Source: an uncultured Oscillospiraceae bacterium (GTDB taxonomy: Bacteria > Bacillota > Clostridia > Oscillospirales > Ruminococcaceae). From it: a DNA stretch of 8,740 nucleotides. The translations under genes and the position numbers were made by a program. The notes under the pieces are model-generated. The model made no database searches, had not been told where the DNA came from, and was given only the letters and a program-made list of their open reading frames with translations. Shown piece after piece: positions 1-5,658 of this stretch. The first letter of the stretch is position 1, and each line of letters begins with the position of its first letter. The DNA lies in NCBI GenBank assembly GCA_950097605.1, contig CATNEU010000044.1:1-8740 (forward strand), given 5' to 3'.

Positions 1-50
1 CGCGGTCAAAGAGTAGTCTTTTACAGCGAAGTGATTCGGTGCACACGTTT

Positions 51-84
51 CCGGGAAGCCCTCTGTGGGTTTCCCGGTTTTTTT
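51..84 (+). terminator. Intrinsic terminator of an upstream plus-strand transcript
   Basis: An 11-bp stem (51-61 pairing with 67-77, one G-T wobble) with a 5-base loop is followed directly by seven T residues (78-84). This is a textbook Rho-independent terminator reading on the plus strand. It must end a transcript that enters from the left of the window. One reading frame of the first bases gives A-V-K-E then TAG at 14-16, about 35 bases before the hairpin. That could be the last codons of the upstream gene, but four codons are too few to identify it. Confidence 0.88.
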
Positions 85-235
85 ATAACCGCGATTTGCA
101 TATGCCGCTAGGCACAAATCAGCGCAATATGTGCTGCCCGGTGCTTGTTTCAAAAGAATAGCCGCTATAGGTTTGCGCCGTATATTGCTTATTGCAGCGG
201 CTTGTTCTCCGTGCATACAAAGAAATATTTACTCT
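85..235. other. Non-coding gap between terminator and ATPase 3' end
   Basis: No ORF here has a ribosome site or recognisable protein character; the open frames run across the terminator or into the antisense of the ATPase. The stretch is more AT-rich than the genes. It contains one weak inverted repeat (AGCCGCT at 160-166 against AGCGGCT at 196-202, 29-base gap). No promoter could be called with confidence. Confidence 0.5.
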
Positions 236-285
236 CTACAGAACAACGGGAGATCCGCTTCGGCAGATCTCCCGTTGTTCTGTAG
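236..285 (-). terminator. Perfect 20-bp-stem hairpin right after the ATPase stop codon
   Basis: Arms 236-255 and 266-285 are perfectly complementary over 20 bp. The 10-base loop can close further as GC-TTCG-GC on the plus strand, a UUCG-type tetraloop. On the minus strand the hairpin begins immediately after the TAG of the ATPase gene (286-288), so it is placed to terminate or protect the 3' end of that mRNA. The minus-strand tail (AGAGTAAATATTTC) is AT-rich but lacks a clean T run, so termination is inferred from position and stem strength rather than from a complete terminator signature. It could instead be a mobile or repeated palindromic element. Confidence 0.6.
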
Positions 286-3027
286 CTACATATGCTGGGT
301 TTCGTCTTCTTCCGGGACCACCACGAGGTCGGGCTTTTTGCGGAACCCAAAGACAATGGTGGAGAGGACTGGTCCTGTGAAGGTGATGCCGATGGCGATG
401 AAAAGCTCTTTGGCGGAGAGTGCGCAGGTCTGGAAAAGTGCTTGCAGCGGCGCGCAGTAGATCGTTGCGAAGATCATGGCGCCCGAGATCAAAACGGCGC
501 CGATGAGTTTCCAGTTGTTGAACAGTGGGATACGGAACAGCGTGTGCTTTTCGCTCTTGCACTCAAATACATGCACAAGCTGGGTCAGCACCAGTGTGAG
601 CAGCGCCCCGCTGCGCGCGGTCACCAGGCTGCCGTTTAAGGTATACAGCACCGTGAATACGGCAAGGGTGGAGAGCCCAATCAAAAAGCCGCGGAAGACA
701 ATGGTGGTTGCGAGGCCATGGGAGAAAACCCCCTCGTTTTTGCCGCGCGGCCGGTATTTCATCACGTCGTCTTCGGCGGGTTCCAAGCCCAGCGCGATGG
801 CGGGCAGGCCGTCCGTCACGAGGTTGACGAGCAGGATCTGGATGGGCAGCAGGATCACGGGCAAGCCCATCAGCATGCCCACGAACATCGTGCAGACTTC
901 GCCGATGTTGCAGGAAAGCAGATAGCGGATGAACTTGCGGATGTTCGCGTAAATCACGCGGCCCTCTTCGATGGCGGAAACCAGCGTTGCAAAATTGTCG
1001 TCGAGCAGGATGATCGAGGAGGCCTCTTTGGTCACGTCGGTGCCGCCGATGCCCATTGAAACGCCGATGTCCGCCTCTTTGATGGCGGGCGCGTCGTTCA
1101 CGCCGTCGCCGGTCATTGCAACGATATGCCCAGCCTTTTTGAAGGCGCGCACAATTTTGAGTTTGTGTTTGGGGCTTACGCGCGCAAAAACCGAAACCTT
1201 TTTGACCGTTTTTTGAAAGGCTTCTTCGCTCATGCGGTCGATTTCGTCGCCGGTCATCACCAGGTCGCCATGGTGCAGGATGCCGATTTCCTTTGCAATC
1301 GCGCAGGCCGTCACTTTGTGGTCGCCGGTGATCATGACCGGCTTAATGCCCGCACGCCGGCAGGTTTTCACGGCGCTGTAGGCCTCTTTGCGCGGCGGGT
1401 CGATCATGCCCATCATACCCACGAATACCAGGTTGCTCTCGAGCGTTTTTTTATCTTCGGCGGTGCGCAGGTCGCGGTAGGCGAAACCGAGCACACGCAG
1501 CGCATCCTTAGCCAGCGCGTCGTTTTTGTCGAGGATCTGCGCCTTCATGCCCTCTGTGAGCAGGATCACGCCGTCGCGGGTTTGAATATACCGGCACTTT
1601 TTCAAAATTACATCCACAGCGCCTTTGGTCATCACACGCTTTTCGCCGTTTCTCTGTGCAACCACAACTGACATGCACTTGCGGTCGGAGTCAAATGGGA
1701 TTTCATCGGTTTTGACATAGGTGCGCGCAAGCTCGCTCCAGAGCGAGCCGCCTTTGTAGCAGGCGGCCAAAATGGCCGTTTCTGTTGGTTCGCCCGTGAT
1801 CGCAAGTTCGCCCGGGGCGGTGTTGGGCGCGCTGCGGTTGCGCTTTTTCTCCGAGGCGTCGGACAGCTCCGCGTTGGTGCAGATGGCCCCGATATCCAGA
1901 AGGAGCTTGAGGTCGCTCTGCTCGGGGGCGAGCACGCGTTCGCCGCGGGATAGGAAGTCTCCGGCCTTTTCGTTGCCGCTGCCGGTCACTTCGTATTCCC
2001 GGACCGGCGTGACCACCCGTTTGACCGTCATGCGGTTTTCAGTCAATGTGCCGGTTTTATCCGAGCAGATCACACTGGCGCAGCCGAGTGTTTCCACAGC
2101 GTGCAGGCGGCGGATCAGCGCGTGGCGTTTGACCATCCGCGAGACGGCGAGGGCCAGCGCAATCGTGACAATGGCGGGAAGGCCCTCGGGGACCGCCGCG
2201 ACCGAGAGCGAAATGCCGGTCAGCAGCATGTCGAAGGCGGGTTCGCCGCGCAAAATTCCCGTAATACTGACCACGGCGCAGATCACGAGGCAGCCGATTG
2301 CAATGTATTTCCCCATCTGGTCGAGCCGGCGTTGCAGAGGGGTCTGCTCCTCCTCGATGTTATCCAGCATGCCGGCCACCTGGCCCATCTGGGTATCCAT
2401 ACCGGTTTTGCACACAATCGCCCGGCCGCGGCCCTGCGTCACGGTGCTGCCCATATAGACCATGTCCGGACGGTTGGCCTCGTCGCTGTACTGATAGCTT
2501 GTGGAGGCCAGCTTGGCCACCGGCAGGGATTCGCCGCTTAAAATGGATTCGTCGGTGTGCAGCTCCACGGTTTCCACTAAGATGGCGTCCGCGGCCACTT
2601 TGCCGCCCGCCTCCACGAACAGCACGTCGCCCGGCACGACCTCCGCCGCCGGAATCTGCTGCCGCTTGCCCTCGCGCAGCACCTCGCAGGCCGGCGCGGC
2701 CATGTTTTTCAGCGCGTCGAGCGTCCGCTCGGTGCGGAATTCCTGCACAAAGCCCAGCACCGCGTTTAGAAAGACAATTGCAATGATGGTCAGCGCTTCG
2801 GATATTTCCCCCATCATCACCGAGAGCACGGTGGAGGCCAGCAGGATCAGCATGAGAACGTCCCGGAACTGGGCTGCGAATATCTTGAGCGCGCTCGATT
2901 TTTTTCCCTGTGCAAGTGTGTTGGCGCCGTACTGCTCCAGCCGTTTGGCGGCCTCGAGGTGGGTGAGTCCGGTGTCTTTGCGTGTCATGTCCACATCTTT
3001 TTGCTTATCGCGACGAAACATTTCCAC
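286..3027 (-). CDS. P-type Ca2+-transporting ATPase (PMCA/SERCA-like, type II)
   Basis: A 913-residue membrane pump of the type II P-type ATPase family, expected to export Ca2+ (or a similar divalent cation) using ATP. Seen in order: cation_ATPase_N region (about 18-60), M1-M2 (about 55-95), actuator loop with LSGES at 163-167 (family TGES), M4 with PEGL at 280-283, phosphorylation motif DKTGTLT at 323-329 (D323 is the aspartyl-phosphate site), KGA at 468-470 (nucleotide binding), DPPR at 543-546, TGD at 567-569 and TGDGVNDAP at 639-647. M5 carries N707 and E710 and M6 carries N735, T738 and D739, matching SERCA calcium ligands; in M8 the position of SERCA E908 aligns by eye with Q816. Length and motif set are complete. 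The start is a GTG at 3025-3027, with AGGGG 8 bases upstream; the ATG two codons later is an alternative. The gene is monocistronic, with a hairpin just after its stop. Ca2+ is the best guess; Mn2+ or Mg2+ cannot be excluded. Confidence 0.95.
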   Translation of the reverse strand: MEMFRRDKQKDVDMTRKDTGLTHLEAAKRLEQYGANTLAQGKKSSALKIFAAQFRDVLMLILLASTVLSVMMGEISEALTIIAIVFLNAVLGFVQEFRTERTLDALKNMAAPACEVLREGKRQQIPAAEVVPGDVLFVEAGGKVAADAILVETVELHTDESILSGESLPVAKLASTSYQYSDEANRPDMVYMGSTVTQGRGRAIVCKTGMDTQMGQVAGMLDNIEEEQTPLQRRLDQMGKYIAIGCLVICAVVSITGILRGEPAFDMLLTGISLSVAAVPEGLPAIVTIALALAVSRMVKRHALIRRLHAVETLGCASVICSDKTGTLTENRMTVKRVVTPVREYEVTGSGNEKAGDFLSRGERVLAPEQSDLKLLLDIGAICTNAELSDASEKKRNRSAPNTAPGELAITGEPTETAILAACYKGGSLWSELARTYVKTDEIPFDSDRKCMSVVVAQRNGEKRVMTKGAVDVILKKCRYIQTRDGVILLTEGMKAQILDKNDALAKDALRVLGFAYRDLRTAEDKKTLESNLVFVGMMGMIDPPRKEAYSAVKTCRRAGIKPVMITGDHKVTACAIAKEIGILHHGDLVMTGDEIDRMSEEAFQKTVKKVSVFARVSPKHKLKIVRAFKKAGHIVAMTGDGVNDAPAIKEADIGVSMGIGGTDVTKEASSIILLDDNFATLVSAIEEGRVIYANIRKFIRYLLSCNIGEVCTMFVGMLMGLPVILLPIQILLVNLVTDGLPAIALGLEPAEDDVMKYRPRGKNEGVFSHGLATTIVFRGFLIGLSTLAVFTVLYTLNGSLVTARSGALLTLVLTQLVHVFECKSEKHTLFRIPLFNNWKLIGAVLISGAMIFATIYCAPLQALFQTCALSAKELFIAIGITFTGPVLSTIVFGFRKKPDLVVVPEEDETQHM

Positions 3028-3035
3028 ATTTCATT

Positions 3036-3040
3036 CCCCT
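3036..3040 (-). promoter_or_regulatory. Ribosome binding site favouring the GTG start of the ATPase
   Basis: Minus-strand AGGGG (preceded by a run of A) lies 8 bases before the GTG at 3027 and 14 bases before the in-frame ATG. The spacing supports GTG as initiator. An out-of-frame ATG between them opens only a very short frame. Confidence 0.6.
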
Positions 3041-3084
3041 TTTTTCACAGTTCTTCCGCTGTCCGGCGGGTAGTCCGCATCGGA

Positions 3085-3213
3085 ACCGGCGGTGTGGTTT
3101 TTAACGGATCTGCCTGCCCTGCGCCATCTATGAGCTGCCAGAGAATGCGCTTGGGTTGTTGGCAGGCGGCTGTTGGCAAATATATGGCGCAGAGGATGCG
3201 GGGCAGGCCCGGT
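3085..3213 (-). other. Nested inverted repeats in the ATPase upstream region (possible structured leader or RNA)
   Basis: Several complementary arms nest around one centre: ACCGG (3085-3089) with CCGGT (3209-3213); GCCTGCCC (3112-3119) with GGGCAGGC (3201-3208); TGCGCCAT (3120-3127) with ATGGCGCA (3184-3191); CTGCCA (3135-3140) with TGGCAG (3160-3165). A 9-base bulge sits on one side. If transcribed, this folds as a long interrupted rod of about 130 nt. It lies upstream of the ATPase on the minus strand, so a structured 5' leader is one reading; a free-standing small RNA on either strand is another. I did not recognise a known riboswitch family. Direction is uncertain. Confidence 0.4.
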
Positions 3214-3220
3214 ATCGCCT

Positions 3221-3243
3221 TTGTCCAATATCTATTCGGACAA
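3221..3243. promoter_or_regulatory. Operator-like dyad upstream of the ATPase
   Basis: TTGTCCAATA (3221-3230) is mirrored by TATTCGGACAA (3233-3243), an inverted repeat interrupted by one extra C. It sits about 195 bases upstream of the ATPase start and between that gene and the terminator of the CofE-like gene. It resembles a binding site for a dimeric regulator. I could not place a convincing -35/-10 pair next to it, so the link to ATPase transcription is inference. Confidence 0.35.
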
Positions 3244-3297
3244 GAGGGGATATATGATTCCTTTCGGGGCGCGGAAGGGGAAGGGGATTTTGGACGC

Positions 3298-3328
3298 AAA
3301 AAAGCGGACAGAAGTTCTGTCCGCTTTT
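3298..3328 (-). terminator. Intrinsic terminator of the CofE-like gene
   Basis: A 12-bp stem (3300-3311 with 3317-3328; the GCGGACAG core with A/T extension) has a 5-base loop. Read on the minus strand it ends in six T residues (complement of 3298-3303), about 43 bases after the stop of the CofE-like gene. This is a complete Rho-independent terminator. On the plus strand it has only TTTT and then mixed sequence, but nothing on that strand needs it. It also insulates the ATPase from read-through of the upstream gene. Confidence 0.85.
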
Positions 3329-3371
3329 GTCTGTTGTGATATAAGCTGGCGCGGCGGCTCCGCCCGCGCCT

Positions 3372-4559
3372 TTATTTTGCGAAGTTGTCGAAATAGCCTT
3401 GGATGAAAACAATCGGCGTGCCCTTGTCGCCGCTGCCCGAGGTCAGGTCGCAGAGCGAGCCGATCAGGTCGGTAAGCTGGCGCGGCGTGGTGCCCTGGGA
3501 GAGCATGTTGCCTTTGAGGTCGTCGTCTTTTTGGGTGATAAACTCTTTGATGGCATTGTCAAGCGCTTCGCCCTTGAGGTCCGCGAAGTTGTTGTCCGCG
3601 AGGTACTTGAGTTTAACTTCGTTCGGCGTACCGGAGAGCCCGGCGGTGTGCGCGGGAGAGACAACCGGGTCGGCAAGCTCCCAGATCTTTCCGACCGGGT
3701 CTTTGAATGCGCCGTCGCCATACACCATGACCTCAATGCATTTGCCGGTCGTTTCCGCCATTTTGGCCTGCACTTCTTCCACAAAGCGCTGGCAGTCCTG
3801 CGGAAACAGCTTCACGGTGTCCTCGGTTGCCTTGTTGGAGCCCAGCAGGCCGTAGGCGGCGTTGTAGCCGCTGCCGTCAACCGGCGCGTTGAGAATATCG
3901 TCGAGACCGAGCACTTTTTCCGCGCCGTTTGCCTGGAGAATACGCTTGGTGCGCTTTCTGGTGTGGATATCGCAGGTCAGCACGTTTTTGGTATAGTCCA
4001 GGATGGTCTTGGGGTTGTTGGAGAAGATGATTTCAACCTCCGCGCCGCAGTCGCGGATCAGGTCCGCATAGTACTGCACGTAGTCGACGCCGGTAAACGG
4101 GTGCGGCACGCTGCCGAACAGCGCGCGGTACTGCTTTTCGTCGAGCACGTCCGACCACGGGTTGACGCCCTTTTCATCCAGCAAGTCGGGGTCGATCAGG
4201 TGGTTGCCGACCTCGTCGGATGGGTAGCTGAGCATCAGAACAATTTTTTTGAAGCCCTTTGCGATGCCGCGCAAGCAGATGGCAAAGCGGTTGCGGCTTA
4301 GAATCGGAAAAATCACGCCGATGGTGTCCACGCCGAACTTGGCAGAGGCGTCCTTGGCAATCTGATCCGTGGTCGCATAGTTGCCCTGCGCCCTGGCGAC
4401 AACGGCTTCGGTCACAGCGATGATGTCGCGGTCGTGAAAGCAGATGTTCTGCTCTGCCGCGCAATCGCTCACGCTCTTGACGACGATATCCGCCAAGTTG
4501 TCCCCCTTGGTGATAACAGGCGCGCGCACGCCTCTGACGACGGTTCCTACTGTTCTCAT
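3372..4559 (-). CDS. Coenzyme F420-0:L-glutamate ligase-like protein (CofE family)
   Basis: A soluble protein of about 395 residues related to CofE. CofE is the GTP-dependent ligase that adds L-glutamate to coenzyme F420-0 by forming an amide bond. The N-terminus matches the family pattern: MRTVGTVVRGVRAPVI, then GDNLADIV, then DRDIIAVTEAVVARAQGN at about residues 40-60, corresponding to the GD-x-L and DGD-(I/L)-x-V-x-x-K-x-V-x-x-AEG blocks of CofE. Characterised archaeal CofE proteins are near 250 residues, so this one is clearly longer; the second half (about 210-395) includes VYGDGAFKDPVGKIWELADP. No other F420 gene is in the window, and this bacterial group is not known for F420, so the real substrate is unknown. 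Start: the ATG at 4559 is preferred because GGAGG lies 8 bases upstream; the ATG at 4565 would be only 2 bases from it. The gene has its own terminator and is divergent from a LysR regulator, its likely controller. Confidence 0.8.
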   Translation of the reverse strand: MRTVGTVVRGVRAPVITKGDNLADIVVKSVSDCAAEQNICFHDRDIIAVTEAVVARAQGNYATTDQIAKDASAKFGVDTIGVIFPILSRNRFAICLRGIAKGFKKIVLMLSYPSDEVGNHLIDPDLLDEKGVNPWSDVLDEKQYRALFGSVPHPFTGVDYVQYYADLIRDCGAEVEIIFSNNPKTILDYTKNVLTCDIHTRKRTKRILQANGAEKVLGLDDILNAPVDGSGYNAAYGLLGSNKATEDTVKLFPQDCQRFVEEVQAKMAETTGKCIEVMVYGDGAFKDPVGKIWELADPVVSPAHTAGLSGTPNEVKLKYLADNNFADLKGEALDNAIKEFITQKDDDLKGNMLSQGTTPRQLTDLIGSLCDLTSGSGDKGTPIVFIQGYFDNFAK

Positions 4560-4567
4560 ATGCATAT

Positions 4568-4572
4568 CCTCC
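4568..4572 (-). promoter_or_regulatory. Ribosome binding site deciding the CofE-like start
   Basis: Minus-strand GGAGG is 8 bases from the ATG at 4559 and only 2 bases from the in-frame ATG at 4565. The shorter reading, beginning MRTVGTVV, is therefore the better start. Confidence 0.75.
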
Positions 4573-4616
4573 GTTTGGTTGGTTCAGATAGGTGAATGAA
4601 TTTGTCGTTATATTTT

Positions 4617-4635
4617 CCGCCTGCCTTGCAGACGG
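4617..4635 (-). promoter_or_regulatory. Dyad/hairpin at the 5' end of the cofE-like transcript
   Basis: CCGCCTG (4617-4623) and CAGACGG (4629-4635) flank a 5-base spacer. On the minus strand the one mismatch becomes a U-G wobble, so the RNA would fold as a 7-bp hairpin very near the predicted transcription start (about 4640). It has the same 7-5-7 geometry as the promoter dyad and is centred 33 bp away from it, about three helical turns. It could be a second regulator site or an mRNA 5' stabiliser. Confidence 0.4.
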
Positions 4636-4646
4636 ACGGCAATCGT

Positions 4647-4675
4647 AGTATACTCTATTTGAGAGTATAAGTAAA
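4647..4675 (-). promoter_or_regulatory. Predicted sigma-A promoter of the CofE-like gene
   Basis: On the minus strand TTTACT (-35, 4670-4675) and TATACT (-10, 4647-4652, one mismatch to TATAAT) are separated by exactly 17 bases. The start would fall near 4640, giving a leader of about 80 bases. The spacer is filled by the palindromic dyad, so a bound protein would block or remodel this promoter. Confidence 0.6.
4649..4669. promoter_or_regulatory. Probable LysR operator in the divergent promoter region
   Basis: Arms TATACTCT (4649-4656) and AGAGTATA (4662-4669) form a perfect 8-bp inverted repeat around a 5-base centre. It lies in the intergenic region between a LysR gene and its divergent neighbour, the usual place for a LysR-family binding site, and between the -35 and -10 of the cofE-like promoter. 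It does not match the classic T-N11-A spacing about its own centre (C and G fall there), so assignment to this LysR protein is by position and symmetry only. Confidence 0.55.
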
Positions 4676-4686
4676 ATTGTTATTTT
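4659..4686 (+). promoter_or_regulatory. Possible promoter of the LysR-sbcC transcript
   Basis: TTGAGA (4659-4664) and TATTTT (4681-4686) are 16 bases apart; TATAGT at 4688-4693 is an alternative -10 with a poorer -35. The -35 overlaps the palindromic dyad, which would allow autoregulation by the LysR product. Each element has mismatches, so this is tentative. Confidence 0.35.
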
Positions 4687-4700
4687 TTATAGTCTGCATA

Positions 4701-4708
4701 AGAGGGGG
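4701..4708 (+). promoter_or_regulatory. Ribosome binding site deciding the LysR start
   Basis: AGAGGGGG ends 8 bases before the ATG at 4717 but only 2 bases before the in-frame ATG at 4711. The start at 4717 also gives the usual family beginning (M-x-N-L-E-Q-Y-x-x-F). Confidence 0.7.
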
Positions 4709-4716
4709 TTATGCCC

Positions 4717-5658
4717 ATGCGGAATTTGGAGCAGTATAAAATCTTTGCGGCCGTTGCCAGAACGCGCAGCTTTTCGGGCGCGGCCAAACAACTGTATATC
4801 TCGCAGCCCGCCGTGAGCCAGTCGGTCAAAAACCTGGAGGAGGAGCTGGGCTTCCAGTTGTTTCTGCGCACGCCCAAGGGCGTCAAGCTCACCAGCGAGG
4901 GGGAAATGCTCTATGGCTATATCCATTCGGCGTTTAATCTAATCGCCTCGGGGGAGGACCGTCTCGAGGGCATGCGCCGCATGCAGGCCGGCGAACTGCG
5001 CATCGGCGCGGGGGACACGCTGACCAAATATATATTGATTGATTGCCTGCACCGGTTTCACAGCCGCTATCCCGACATCCGGCTTTCGGTGGTCAACCGC
5101 ACAACGCCGCAGACGCTGCAAATGCTGAAGGCCGGCGAACTCGATCTTGCGGTGTGCAACCTGCCGGTGGACTGCGAGGGCGTGGAGGCGGCGCCCTGCA
5201 TGCGGGTGCAGGATGTATTTGTGGCGGGGTCGCGGTTTGGGCATCTGTTCGGGCGGCGCGTACCGCTGGCGGAGCTCGCGAAGCAGCCGTTGGTTATGCT
5301 GGAGAGGGCCTCCAATTCCAGACAGTTTGTCGAACGGTTTTTCACGGGACAGGGCGTTTTGCTGACACCCGAGATCGAGCTGGGTGCATACGACCTGCTG
5401 TTTGATTTTGCAGGCATCGGCCTTGGCGTTTCCTGCGTCGTCGAGGAGTTTTCACAGGAGCTGATCCAACGCTATGGCCTGCGCCGGGTACGGCTTGCCA
5501 AAAGGCTGCCGGCCAGGGATGTCGGCATCTGCCGTCTGTCCGGGATTCCGCTGTCGGTACCCGCGCAGAAGTTTGCAGATATGCTGTTGGACGCCTGCAA
5601 AGAGCCGGCGGCAGCAACGAAAGGAGGAGAGGGAGAATGCGCCCAAAAAGGCTTGTAA
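4717..5658 (+). CDS. LysR-family transcriptional regulator
   Basis: A 313-residue DNA-binding regulator of normal LysR length. The N-terminal winged helix-turn-helix spans about residues 1-62 (MRNLEQYKIF, SFSGAAKQLYISQPAVSQ at 18-35, NLEEELGFQLFLR at 39-51, LTSEGE at 58-63), with the recognition helix around 28-40. A linker helix (about 63-90) leads to a periplasmic-binding-protein-like effector domain from ELRIGAGDTL (93-102) to about 295, including GIGLGVSC at 233-240. The last residues (about 296-313, rich in A, G, E and K) overlap the next gene and look like an unconserved tail. The effector cannot be named. It is divergent from the CofE-like gene with a dyad between them, so it probably controls that gene and itself. 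It overlaps sbcC by 22 bp, which suggests one transcript and translational coupling. The start at 4717 is preferred over 4711 on ribosome-site spacing. Confidence 0.93.
   Translation: MRNLEQYKIFAAVARTRSFSGAAKQLYISQPAVSQSVKNLEEELGFQLFLRTPKGVKLTSEGEMLYGYIHSAFNLIASGEDRLEGMRRMQAGELRIGAGDTLTKYILIDCLHRFHSRYPDIRLSVVNRTTPQTLQMLKAGELDLAVCNLPVDCEGVEAAPCMRVQDVFVAGSRFGHLFGRRVPLAELAKQPLVMLERASNSRQFVERFFTGQGVLLTPEIELGAYDLLFDFAGIGLGVSCVVEEFSQELIQRYGLRRVRLAKRLPARDVGICRLSGIPLSVPAQKFADMLLDACKEPAAATKGGEGECAQKGL
5623..5627 (+). promoter_or_regulatory. Ribosome binding site of sbcC inside the LysR gene
   Basis: GGAGG ends 9 bases before the sbcC ATG at 5637 and lies within the last codons of the LysR gene. It shows that sbcC has its own efficient initiation site although its start overlaps the upstream gene. 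Confidence 0.75.

Noticed and set aside
1..16. Four-codon tail A-V-K-E-stop as the end of an upstream gene
   Set aside because: It is plausible because a plus-strand terminator follows, but four codons cannot support a gene call; it is mentioned only with the terminator.
1126..2786. Plus-strand open frames opposite the ATPase (up to 228 residues)
   Set aside because: They show no recognisable domain and biased composition, and lie fully inside the ATPase coding region on the other strand.
3028..3300. Known riboswitch or housekeeping RNA (yybP-ykoY, M-box, SRP RNA) upstream of the ATPase
   Set aside because: The conserved loop and core sequences of these families that I could recall were not found on either strand, so only a generic structured region is reported.
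2959..3412. Small open frames in the gap between the ATPase and the CofE-like gene
   Set aside because: All overlap the structured repeats or the terminator, show no good ribosome site, and do not resemble known proteins.
3399..4301. A 300-residue plus-strand frame opposite the CofE-like gene
   Set aside because: It is the antisense of a well-supported gene that has a ribosome site, promoter and terminator; its translation looks like reversed coding sequence rather than a protein family.
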